DNA of 64,000 nt from Ephemerocybe angulata. Lineage: Eukaryota; Basidiomycota; Agaricomycetes; Agaricales; Psathyrellaceae. Shown piece by piece: positions 55,258-64,000 of the stretch; position 1 is the first letter of the stretch, and the number at the start of each line of letters is the position of its first letter. Position numbers and translations under genes: made by a program. Location of the stretch: the NCBI GenBank assembly GCA_013368325.1, contig JAACJK010000167.1, positions 310,001 through 374,000 of the forward strand. The letters run 5' to 3'. The notes under the pieces were generated by a model that was given only the letters and a program-made list of their open reading frames with translations, was not told the DNA's origin and searched no databases.

Positions 55258-55460
55258 AATATTGCCCAGCCTCAATCCCGGGGCCCAGCAGATCATTGTC
55301 CAAGCGCCCATGGAGCGGCGCCAGTATCTACCCAGCAGCAGACCCCACCCGGGGAGAGCTCCAGAGAACCCACCTGGCAGTACCCAGCATCAGCCCAGCA
55401 TTGCCCAGGAGTTGCCCAGGAGTGACCGGCAGTGCCCGGGAGCACCCAGGAGTTCCAAGG
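55258..55460 (-). repeat. CCCAGG-rich degenerate repeat, right of the transposon
   Basis: A run of CCCAG-type words spaced 9-15 bp apart (CAGCATTGCCCAGGAGTTGC and similar). On the minus strand it reads CCTGGGTGCTCCCGGG, resembling the repeat at 50243-50500 in opposite orientation. Confidence 0.5.
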
Positions 55461-55610
55461 CCATTTACAAGCCATTTATGCCTCGGGCACTTGTCCACAA
55501 CTTGTCCACAGAACTTTTGATGCCAAGCCTCTTTTCAGAATTAGGCATCGTAACCATGGTATAAATATCACATGACATTCCAAAGCCACCCAAACAACTC
55601 CGCATAGTGC

Positions 55611-56829
55611 ATGGCTATCAGTGCTAGTGTGTGTGTATGTAATGTACGAAAAATGAGTAAGCCACCACCCTCCCCCCCAGAGGTATTCACATCTTCGATA
55701 TGTCTTACTCTAAATGTCTTAGTCTACTACCCTACATTAAGCCCCTCCCATAATATATCTATGTATATCTTCCCTTCTCCTCACCATCTCCACCCAGTGC
55801 TGTCATTATTTCAAACTACAATACCGCCCCGTGTCTCCAATGAAACCTTACTAAACATCGCCCAGCACCGGTGCACACACCCCACATATTATGACTACAT
55901 CTCCTTCGACAGTCATCACACCCTCGATGTTTCACCCTATTCACACCCAGAAGATTGGTGTGCCATTGAGCTCTTGCTCATGTCCTCTCTTCTTTACACC
56001 CTTGCATCACTGTATTTCTGGGAATGTGTCTTGGTTATTTCCATTCAAGCACTACCTTCTATTCTGACCACTGTTTGCCACGAGACCCTCTTCCTAGGAG
56101 AGTCTCGGCTACCACGCGATAGCATTCACTGCTTGGACTTGTCGTTCAACCTCCAGCTTGCATCCAATTATCTCCATGGTCTCGTCCGCTGCCTTCCCAA
56201 CCTCGACACACTTCGTTCTTTCACACTTCACCTCTATGTTGTTATTCTGCGACCCTACACCGTCTCCCAATAACATCCCCCTGCCGTTCCCATCCCTATT
56301 TTCTTCCTCCTTGCGCGCTGTCCTATTTGCCAGTGGCAGCACCATTCATGGTATCACCATCTAAGGCATCGTTCTGCTGTTGTTGATGGTGCCCAGACTG
56401 GAACGATTGCAGGTGGCCAAATTCATCATTCTCGAGAATGTGTCACTCTAGCCTACGGTCACCGCACCTTCTTACCTCTTCCCAGCTTTGACATGGTTAG
56501 CTATCGGGAGCTTCGAGAGGTCAGCAATCCACATTGATGATCCTTCGGTACTGTCGCTTGCCCTACTCCTCGAGACCCTTTCCGTTGCACCTGGTCTACA
56601 ATCCCTTCACTGCCTTGACATCCTCGCCAACATCCGGATCCCTGATGGATTCCTTGCAGTCCACAGATCTGAGATACAGACCCTATCCATTACAGGTGCC
56701 ATGCACGAAGCATATGCCTTACCGACACCTTCAGTCGGTTCCACGCCCTTCAACATCTCAATATTCTTGCAGACTCCATGCTCACTCCCTTACCCCGCAT
56801 TTATAATCATGCTCTTTCACGAATTTTGA
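55611..56829 (+). pseudogene. Possible F-box/LRR-like remnant, unrecognised
   Basis: Two open stretches on the plus strand (55611-56273 and 56488-56829) read like the leucine- and histidine-rich C-terminal part of mushroom F-box/LRR proteins: HCLDLSFNLQLASNYLHGL, CLPNLDTLRSFTLHLY, then LALLLETLSVAPGLQSLHCLDIL. No F-box is seen, the frame breaks between them, and the base composition is C/T-biased. I regard it as a decayed gene; the family call is tentative. Confidence 0.35.
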
Positions 56830-57674
56830 TTCATCGACCATGATCACCCCCCAATACTCTCCTACCCCACCCTGCTGTCATCGCTGTTATGCACGATATC
56901 ATATCAGTCCACTGCATCAGGATTGAACCTCCCCACGTAGTCTTAGGTAGCCGTCACTTTTGGCATGTCTATTACCATACTATTCTTTTTCTCATATAGT
57001 TGCCATCCACTCCTCTCTCTCCTTCTATGTAATTCAGTGCCTTAAATATCATCTTGTTCTTTTTTTACCGCATTTGCATAAGGTACAGATTACTACATGG
57101 AGTCCTGCTCTATTTCCTCACTTTGCCATTGCTGAATAGCCTGCTCCTGGCCCTGCACACTCCTTCTCCACGTGAAGACCTGTTCGTCTGTCGGCCGTAT
57201 TGGATGCATGATCACTTCAGTGCCTGCACCATCGGAGGCTTTGGGCACTTTCTTTCGCCCTTCCCCTGGCTGCTTAGCTGGTGCAACATTCCTTGACGTG
57301 TGAGACTTCTACACCACACTTAGTCGTGTTCTAGAGGACCTTATCTGTCACTCACCTCACAAAACGCGCTCATCAGCATTGTCAATGACCATAAACAGAA
57401 GACCATTTTGTATTGACCATCTCGCCTTGTCAGGAACCCAATGAAAGTCCCCATGGCCTCCACAATATCCCCTTCCTTGAATTCCTCAGGAGACATGGTT
57501 CGTGGCTATACGGGAAATTCAGCTTTCAACAGCATTCTGTATGAGGCACTGCAACTCACTGTGACATTCCGTCCTCTCCATTCACCTTCATGGAATTTTC
57601 AAGAGAGTACCAAAAAGCTTCACTGCCCATTCTGCCTTTGCAAGGTAGTTGAAATGGCCCATAACCCTGAGCTT

Positions 57675-58667
57675 TCAAGGAAGGCACTCAGCTGCCTTGA
57701 TATTATTTTCTTTCCAGATCTCTGGATCCTTTTGCTGGGACTCTTTGATCAGGTAAATGACACTGAGAAGAAAATGTGCAAAGTAATCAGTCACATATTT
57801 GAAATAGGTGTCTGACTTGAATTCCAGGGTATATCCATCAAAGTTGAAAGCAGAGAAGGCCACATGGGATTCTGTGGCAAGGCAGTTGAGAATGGGTTCA
57901 GATGGGGAGGGGGGAGAATTCAGAGCAGTTTGAATGCTCACAGTAATGATACGAACCTGGGTAGGATCCAAAAGGCCCTCTAGGATATCCTCGGGAAGAT
58001 TGTTGCTGCTAAAAAGGTAGAAAGGCTCATTCAAGCAACCCATGAGCACAGGCTCCATGGCACCCTATGCATAGAGGTTGAACTTGAATAGGCTGGTGGG
58101 ATTGATGACAAGGGGGGAGAATGAGCTGTACTTTTAGAGGTTGGTGATATATTGAATAAGGGATGGGCCACAACACAGGAGCAGCTGAATGTTCTGATAG
58201 CTAATACTGTGAGTTTTGATCACAGGTTAGACAGCATCAAGGTAGGCATTATCATCCTTGATATCAGCCAAGAAACCAAAGGTCTGATCTAAAGTGTCTT
58301 TTTCATCCTCAGGAAGGGTCTCAATTGTGAGATTGCTGCTTCAATGGAGACGTGCTCTGGGTTAGCCTTGATGGCCTCTGGATGATTATAGTATCAGCTT
58401 AGGGTTGTAGAGATAGGAACTGACATACTGAGGTCATAAATATGAGCAAGCCACATAAAATGAATCACTGCCTTTGCCTCAAGCTCCCTGAGAATCTTCT
58501 GCAATTCTGTGGCCTTTTTCTGTGGCCTTTTTCAACTGGTTCACCTTGAGAGCATAATCAAGTGCAGTAGTGGCCTGGCTAAATGCTTTGATGCCACAGG
58601 CATGGTACTTCTTGAGAGCCCCCATGTGATGAATCCTGGTGATACTGCCGTGTTCCTGAAAACACAA
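57675..58667 (-). pseudogene. Decayed coding remnant of unknown family
   Basis: The minus strand retains protein-like stretches separated by stops: HHMGALKKYHACGIKAFSQ then TTALDYALKVNQLKKATEK at 58667-58479, EAIKANPEHVSIEAAISQL at about 58370, and FSAFNFDGYTLEFKSDTYF with FAHFLLSVIYLIKESQQKD at 58058-57675. The composition is that of a once-functional protein, perhaps from a mobile element. I cannot name it. Confidence 0.35.
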
Positions 58668-59091
58668 TTTTGCGTTTAAAACAACCTAATTGGACCTAAA
58701 TCTATTGGTCCAATGTCAGATAGTCCTAAGGCTTCTCAGTAGAGAACTACAGGTTACCTTGCTAGTATGAGGAAGGAGAGACAACTCACCAAGTTGTAAG
58801 ACGTACAATAACCGGTGAGAGAGTGGAAGTTAGCAAGCGCATGGCATGATAAGCGCCCGTGTGAGCATTCAACGAACTCGTTAAAACAAGTGCGCCTGCA
58901 CAAGCATTCAACGAACTCGTTAAAACAAGTGATTATTAGTCTACCTATAGTCTACCTATGCAGATCGGCGGTGTCTCCCTCTCTCTTGACCAGGGGAGCA
59001 AACCCTGGATAGAGAATCCATGATAAGCACCCATCCTTGACCTCCTGTCCCTGGTCCCCCTCGAGTCCCCTTGTGATGTTCGCTTATCCTG

Positions 59092-59965
59092 AATGTTTTA
59101 CGGCTCTCCACCAATGGGGAGCCATCAATGATCCCGTTTTACGCTGCCGAGATGCCGACCCGGAGGCTCGGGACCACGTGCCCCGGAAGCTTCCGGCGCG
59201 CGCGCCTGGGCCTGTCGCGCTCAGTCAATGCTTGGTAGGCGGGATTTGGGCGGGATAACAGGAGCCCTATTTAGCATATATCTTATACATTTTCATAGCC
59301 TTGTTTGTGGCCAGCCAGATACTTAGTGATAGACACAGGGGTAATATGGGAGAGTGCAACAGGGGCCCGGGAGAATAATAGGTGCCCGACCTCTCCACGC
59401 GCTCCCTGGCGCTCCTGGGGAGCAAATAAGTGAAATAAGTACAATAAGTAACTTATTCAGAACGTTTTACCGTAAAACAGCTCGTTTTACGAGCCGAACC
59501 GGGCTGTTTTACGAGACGACCCAATAAACTCCCAGTAACCACAAGCATACTCGGTTGCGATGGCAGGCGCCCATCATCAACCCATCACTTACTATAACGA
59601 TCATGGAACCTTAAAGGTATATTCCGGCAGATTGGCTTGCCTCCCCTGATACAACACCTCCTCTCCACTGGTGAGCCTGCAGTTCCTGCTCATCCCTGGA
59701 TACAAAGATTATATGTATACATACTGGTACTACTACGCACTACACTAGCCATTGTATTCTATACATGCTTCTACACATTGTCTACATATGCCCGTGATTT
59801 GAATGGTAAAAAAAACTTAGCTGAGCAGCGATTGGGCCCGCCAAGTTGCCGGTTGTGCACCCAGAGAGCCCATCCCTCCCAGGGCTCGGGAAGATGTTCG
59901 GCCATCGTTCCCAAATTGATGCCCATCCCGCTGCCGGTAAAACGCCCTGTAAAACAGGGCGAATA
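59092..59965. repeat. Cluster of palindromic CGTTTTACG-type motifs
   Basis: The word GTTTTAC or its complement GTAAAAC recurs at about 59094, 59137, 59466, 59472, 59483, 59508, 59936 and 59948. Several copies form hairpins: ACCGTAAAACAGCTCGTTTT at 59469, GAGCCGAACCGGGCTGTTTT at 59489, and the near-perfect CGCCCTGTAAAACAGGGCG at 59943. The cluster suggests a non-autonomous element or a protein-binding array. No gene is visible between the copies. Confidence 0.5.
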
Positions 59966-60261
59966 AGGCCGCTTAAGGTTAGGCACATGATTATGGGCTT
60001 TGTCAGCCCAGAGTAAATCTATCGATGGATATTGGGTTCACCTTGTATCTGACCTACGGTAGCCTTGCCAAGTCCACGGTTATGTGGGTTGCCGCATCTT
60101 CAAGAAGGTCGGCATTGTATGGTACAGTATACGTGTGTACACTGGCCTGGTCTGATCGTGAGTGAGGGGCACATCCCTGATTGTTTCTTTATGTTCCTCC
60201 CTTTTCTTTATGCCCTATGCTCTTTGTTACATATCATATATATTCCTTACTTACCATAGAG

Positions 60262-60440
60262 ACTATCCTCAGTCCGTTATATCGTGACTGAGGTTAGTTG
60301 CTCCATTTACTTACTCACCATTCACTTTTACTTACGGTACCCTTAGTGTTCTAACTACATATCTATTCTATTAGGTACCGTGCTAATAGAGTCCGTTATA
60401 TTGTGACTGAGTGTTCTAACTACATATCTATCCTATTAGG
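60262..60440 (+). repeat. Interleaved direct repeats, possible LTR relic
   Basis: Two words each occur twice. CCGTTATATCGTGACTGAG at about 60277 recurs at about 60393 as CCGTTATATTGTGACTGAG. GTGTTCTAACTACATATCTA at about 60348 recurs at about 60411. They lie directly upstream of the copia-type gag relic, so they could be a damaged 5' LTR boundary. Confidence 0.45.
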
Positions 60441-60654
60441 GGTCCAATTTCTACAAGTTATGAGCCTTTCGCCAACATTGGCGTAGAAAAAGGACCAAAT
60501 CACGATCGATTGCCTCATTCGGCGGTGTTGCAGTTATCTTTGTCCTATAGGGACACCATCATTTCCTTTGTTCTCCTACCCAACTCACTGAGCGTAGTCG
60601 ATTTCGACGCGCTCCTCATAACCCACCCCATCTACACATCTATACCATTCAACC

Positions 60655-61085
60655 ATGACTAAAGGAGGAGAAGAAACCAAGCCACTGATCAAGATCAAGA
60701 TCACTCGACACCGCGGTGTCTCTGCGAACTTCAGCGGTACCAAGCTCAGCAGGTCCGCTGGAGCCTGGGAACTGGAATAGTTGGGACTCTGCTATCGCCA
60801 TCTACTTCCGCACCCAGACCTTACTCGGCTACCTTCGCGGCATGATCCCTTGCCCCGACGCGTCAACCGATGAGGAAGGATATTCCAACTGGATGCACAA
60901 CAATGACATTGCCGCCGGTGAGATCATCTCGGCCCTCGATGTTGACGAACATGGCTACGTAGACGCCGACAACAACACCTGTGCTACCATCTACAACAAG
61001 ATGAAGGCCAGGCACGCCAACGAGGGCCCGATCAAGCAAATAAACCTCATTTCCGATGCCCTCTCATCCCGCATCAGCAAGACGA
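60655..61085 (+). pseudogene. Copia-type retrotransposon gag fragment, frameshifted
   Basis: From the ATG at 60655 the frame (MTKGGEETKPLIKIKITRHR) closes at a TAG at 60777. A one-base shift near 60748 allows PLEPGNWNSWDSAIAIYFRT to continue with LLGYLRGMIPCPDASTDEEGY, then MHNNDIAAGEIISALDVDEH and IYNKMKARHANEGPIKQINL. This is the gag-polypeptide pattern of Ty1/copia elements (nW..W...i...L...LlGyl.G). Homology ends about 61085, where the TGGACT-rich repeat begins. No integrase or reverse transcriptase is seen downstream, so this is a truncated relic. Confidence 0.7.
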
Positions 61086-61099
61086 GTACTTCACACTCC

Positions 61100-61370
61100 C
61101 CCACCTGTTCGCGTGGACTCCATGTGGACTCCACAAAGAATCCAGTGGCATACCAGTAGACTGGAAGCCAAATTTTTGGCAGGCCCTCTGCCAAAATCAG
61201 TCCACGAACAGTTCACAAGCAGTCCACAAGCAGTCCACGTTCTCTGCCAAAGTCTGTGGAGTCCATGTGGACTCTGATTGTGAACTGAAGCCACTGAACT
61301 CATGTGGACTACCACTGGACTCAAACCACTGGACTGATTGTGGACTACTGCTGAACTGCCACTAATGACG
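61100..61370. repeat. TGGACT/AGTCCA short-motif cluster
   Basis: About fifteen copies of TGGACT or AGTCCA occur in 270 bp in both orientations, many extended to GTGGACTC or CAGTCCACA. The cluster interrupts the gag relic. It looks like a compact non-autonomous element built from a short word, with potential for extensive hairpins. Confidence 0.65.
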
Positions 61371-62693
61371 ATTTTTGGTCCTATTATTTTTATTATATAA
61401 TACTGTTATCATTGTTTTGTAGTATTGATGCTATAAAATACCTAAGCAATTGGTTAAAAACTAGTCTCACAATCAGCAAAATGATTTCCGAGCATCGACT
61501 CAGCTGTCTGCGCTTGCGCGAGCCTCCTTTCTCTACTCCCTAATTTAGGAGTCACCACCACTGCACCACAGTTTTCGACCAAACCTACCAAAATCTGGTC
61601 CTCAACATTTGGTGACTTTGCCTCCTCTCGTGCACCCTCACCCTCTTACCAAAGTTGCACAATCCTCAGCCCACGTGCTGTCGACAACTCCCAGACGCTG
61701 TTGTACAACCTACCCTCCTGCCAACACATAGGGACTGCCTGAAACACCCAACATCCTCCATCGTATGTCCTTCTGTGCTGTGCTAGGAGATGAGCATTTA
61801 TTGACAGCAAAGTAGATGAATTGTCATCTCTTAATAGTCACAAATGCGATCCTCAATTTCAATGGATGGAAAAAGTTTGCCAATCCTACTGTCAGACGTG
61901 GTTCGACTGCCTGGCCTTGCAAACCAGGCATGTCGGAAAGATATGGTGTTTGATACACCTATAATGGGGAGAGGGACAAAGATGGAACGCCACACCACAT
62001 CTTCTAGATGCAGCCAAGCTCTGGAAAGAAGCTTCCACCCAGTATCGAGCGCTGGATTTTGGAAGCGAAAAGAGGTTCAAGAGGGATAATGGCTGAGGTG
62101 GTGATCCCCAAGGATGGGAGCATGGAGGATGTCAAGGCTGGTCTTACCAAGGCGCATAGGAGCATTACGGACCACCGTTAGATTACTTGGCGAGTTTGTA
62201 ATAATCATGTTATGCCCTAATTCATGCTAGTTGCTAGTATCCCTCAAGTGTGTGAAATGCTGCCTGAGCCTGAGTCCCTCCAGCTGGACTATCTACAATA
62301 CTGAGTACTGAGCCGGATAGGACAATTGCATCACTTCGAAGCTTGTCAACATTAACGACGCCAGTGCATTGGCAGACTCATGATTCCAGCCTTCCTCATC
62401 CACTTCTTCCCTTAGCAGTAACAAAGTGTATTCAATGACTTGATCTGAGGCATACATACTTATCATAATGGAAAGCGAAAGAATGAAAGCAAGGATGGAT
62501 CCTAAACCGGGCAAAAGCGAGCACGAGTAAGAAAGAACAAAGGTCATGAATGAGCGAAGTTGTATACGGGCGTCGACACCGGACCCACGAATGCAAGCAC
62601 AGAAAAAATGGATAAGAACGTGTGTAAGACTCGCATCGCAAGAATACGAAAGACTGGGAAAAGGTCCAAAAACGGGGAAATGAACTCACCTCG
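61371..62693. other. Interval without supportable genes
   Basis: AT-rich sequence with short random open frames; none has recognisable protein composition. It lies between the gag relic and the candidate gypsy LTR. Confidence 0.5.
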
Positions 62694-63243
62694 CTGTCGT
62701 GAACACCGGTCAGCCTACCTATTTTCTCTTCTTTTCCTTTCATTTCTTCCTTTACTATTCATTCGTGTGCATTCCTGCACACTCTTGCACACCTTTGCAC
62801 ACCCTTGCACACCTTCACACTGCCTTCGCTCTTCTGAGCCTTCCCCTCACTTCATGCACAGCATGTTCGTGCTTCTTATTCTCGTGCACAGCACGTTCAC
62901 ACCTTGTTCACACCTTTGTTCTCAGGCGCACTGCCCGCGCGCTGCCTTTTAGTCATATCGACTCATATGGACTCTATTGTTCTTTGGATCATTCCATTGT
63001 TCTATTTTCGTTTGAGATCATCTGGACACATATATACTCGTAGCTACTCGTTCATTATTCCCCACTTGATCTCTTTGACTATACAGGTACATAGTCGCTT
63101 CGCTCCTACTTCCTGTATCTTATTTACCTTTGACTATACAGCCCTTGTATCTGCATCGCTGCTCGTCGCTCGTCCGACCTTTGCTCCTCTGCTCTCTGCT
63201 CTCTGCTCGTCGCTCGTCCGACATCAGCCGGCGTCTTCGCCAC
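62694..63243 (+). repeat. Candidate 5' LTR of a gypsy-type element
   Basis: The interval starts TGTCGTGAACACCGGTCAG and ends TTCGCCACA, so it has TG...CA ends of about 550 bp, and lies directly before a gag frame. Inside are GCACAC-rich runs and two internal duplications: TTTGACTATACAG at about 63075 and 63129, and GCTCGTCGCTCGTCCGAC at about 63159 and 63207. The partner LTR would be outside the window, so the limits are inferred. Confidence 0.5.
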
Positions 63244-63248
63244 ATTAG

Positions 63249-64000
63249 ATCAAGTCCTCCCAACTGCGCCAACGTCCATCATCCTCGCAGCCCCTGCTAG
63301 CCGGCACCATCGCGCCCACCCGTTCCCCCTCCCCTGCAACCTCTGACGGCTCTGAACCGGACAGCTGCGCACTGTACCTTCACGGCCTACAGATTGACTC
63401 TGCCTACCTCCGATCCACCACCGATCCGGTCTTCTCCTCAGTCTACTGGTACATTGACCGGAACAGCGCAACTATCTACACCGACTGCTCAGAACAACCC
63501 TGCCCCCACGCTAAGGAAACCCAGGATTCTATCCCAGGCTTCTACCTCTCTGGTCTTCGTGGAGAACTAGTCCTACCACTAGTCCCACAGTACCTGCACC
63601 CTACCAGCCCGCCTAGTCGCGTCCCACCCCCATCGTCACCACCGCCGCCGTACTCCCCAAAGCTCCCTGACTACCCAAGTCCACCTCCTGCCATGTCAGA
63701 CGATCGCATCGAAGCCCTCTTCGAGAGGCTCATAGAAGCCCAGACAAAGACCAACGACCAGTTGACCGCGCTGGCCGCAGCTCAAAACCAAGCCCGATCT
63801 GCACCTGCACCTGTTCCAGCCACCAACACCACCCAGGTTGGGGCTGTCAATGTGTCCACCGGCTCCAGTATGGCTCGCCCGGAGCCTTTCAAGGGAGGTT
63901 CCGCCGACGCCCGGCGATTCCTCCAGTACTACACCATGTGGGCCCGATCGAAGGAAGCTCCCCTCAACAAGCTCAACACTACCACCGGCTTCCACGAGAT
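63249..64000 (+). CDS. Gypsy-type LTR retrotransposon gag (3'-partial)
   Basis: The frame is open from just after a TAG at 63246 to the window edge. The first ATG is at 63693 (MSDDRIEALFERLIEAQTK). Upstream codons also look coding (SALYLHGL-type wording, VYWYIDRNSATIYTDC, then a PPPSSPPPPYSPKLPDYPSP linker). This suggests a start by splicing or a non-AUG mechanism, or an ancestral ATG lost. After the coiled coil and an Ala/Pro linker, SMARPEPFKGGSADARRFLQ then YYTMWARSKEAPLN is the capsid entry motif of Ty3/gypsy Gag proteins. Protease and polymerase would lie beyond the window. Fungal gypsy elements are genome parasites that replicate through RNA. Confidence 0.7.
   Translation, partial: MKSSQLRQRPSSSQPLLAGTIAPTRSPSPATSDGSEPDSCALYLHGLQIDSAYLRSTTDPVFSSVYWYIDRNSATIYTDCSEQPCPHAKETQDSIPGFYLSGLRGELVLPLVPQYLHPTSPPSRVPPPSSPPPPYSPKLPDYPSPPPAMSDDRIEALFERLIEAQTKTNDQLTALAAAQNQARSAPAPVPATNTTQVGAVNVSTGSSMARPEPFKGGSADARRFLQYYTMWARSKEAPLNKLNTTTGFHE

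Noticed and set aside
63250..63995. Minus-strand open frames over the right edge
   Set aside because: They are shadows of the gypsy gag frame on the plus strand.

Overview
This window is nuclear DNA of a filamentous basidiomycete, most likely an agaricomycete. The evidence is many short GT-AG introns (mostly 45-70 nt), tightly packed genes in both orientations, and a set of fungal housekeeping genes (RSC/SWI-SNF subunit, PMT mannosyltransferase, recyclin, exportin CSE1). The exon structures below were read by eye, using reading-frame continuity, GT/AG boundaries, branch-point-like CTNAC motifs and family knowledge. No alignment or search was run.

Layout. 1-12259 (+): the 3' part of one very long gene for a protein of over 3,800 residues, with an apparent PH-like domain, long Ser/Pro/Gly-rich disorder, an RS-like region and C-terminal coiled coils. 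12474-13223 (+): a conserved protein of unknown function. 13317-21124 (-): a tandem array of serine beta-lactamase-like hydrolases with three intact genes and one internally deleted pseudogene. Two of the intact genes have identical coding lengths in all nine exons. 21472-22919: a possible Pol I factor (-), divergent from the 25-codon ribosomal protein eL41 gene (+). 23312-30909: an intact Rsc7/Swp82-like gene (+), a membrane-anchored aspartic protease (-), mitochondrial ribosomal protein mL54 (-), and an inverted, truncated pseudogene copy of the Rsc7 gene. 31190-49953 is a housekeeping block: fibrillarin, protein O-mannosyltransferase, an F-box protein, an intron-containing tRNA-Pro(UGG), a small unknown protein, Cdc20, and the divergent pair CSE1/recyclin-1.

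From about 50 kb to the end the window changes to gene-poor, repeat-rich DNA. It holds a decayed PIF/Harbinger-type DNA transposon with terminal inverted repeats, a 3-bp target duplication and two convergent genes (51404-55236), degenerate low-copy coding remnants, palindromic and short-motif repeat clusters, a broken copia-type gag, and the start of a gypsy-type LTR retrotransposon running off the right edge.

Functionally, several genes bear on ribosome production (possible Rrn9-like factor, eL41, fibrillarin, mL54) and on trafficking or cell cycle (PMT, recyclin, CSE1, Cdc20). I see no gene cluster that forms an obvious new pathway. The most notable structures are the hydrolase array, the inverted Rsc7 duplication disabled by small tandem duplications, the very large PH/RS-like protein, and the two-gene Harbinger element.
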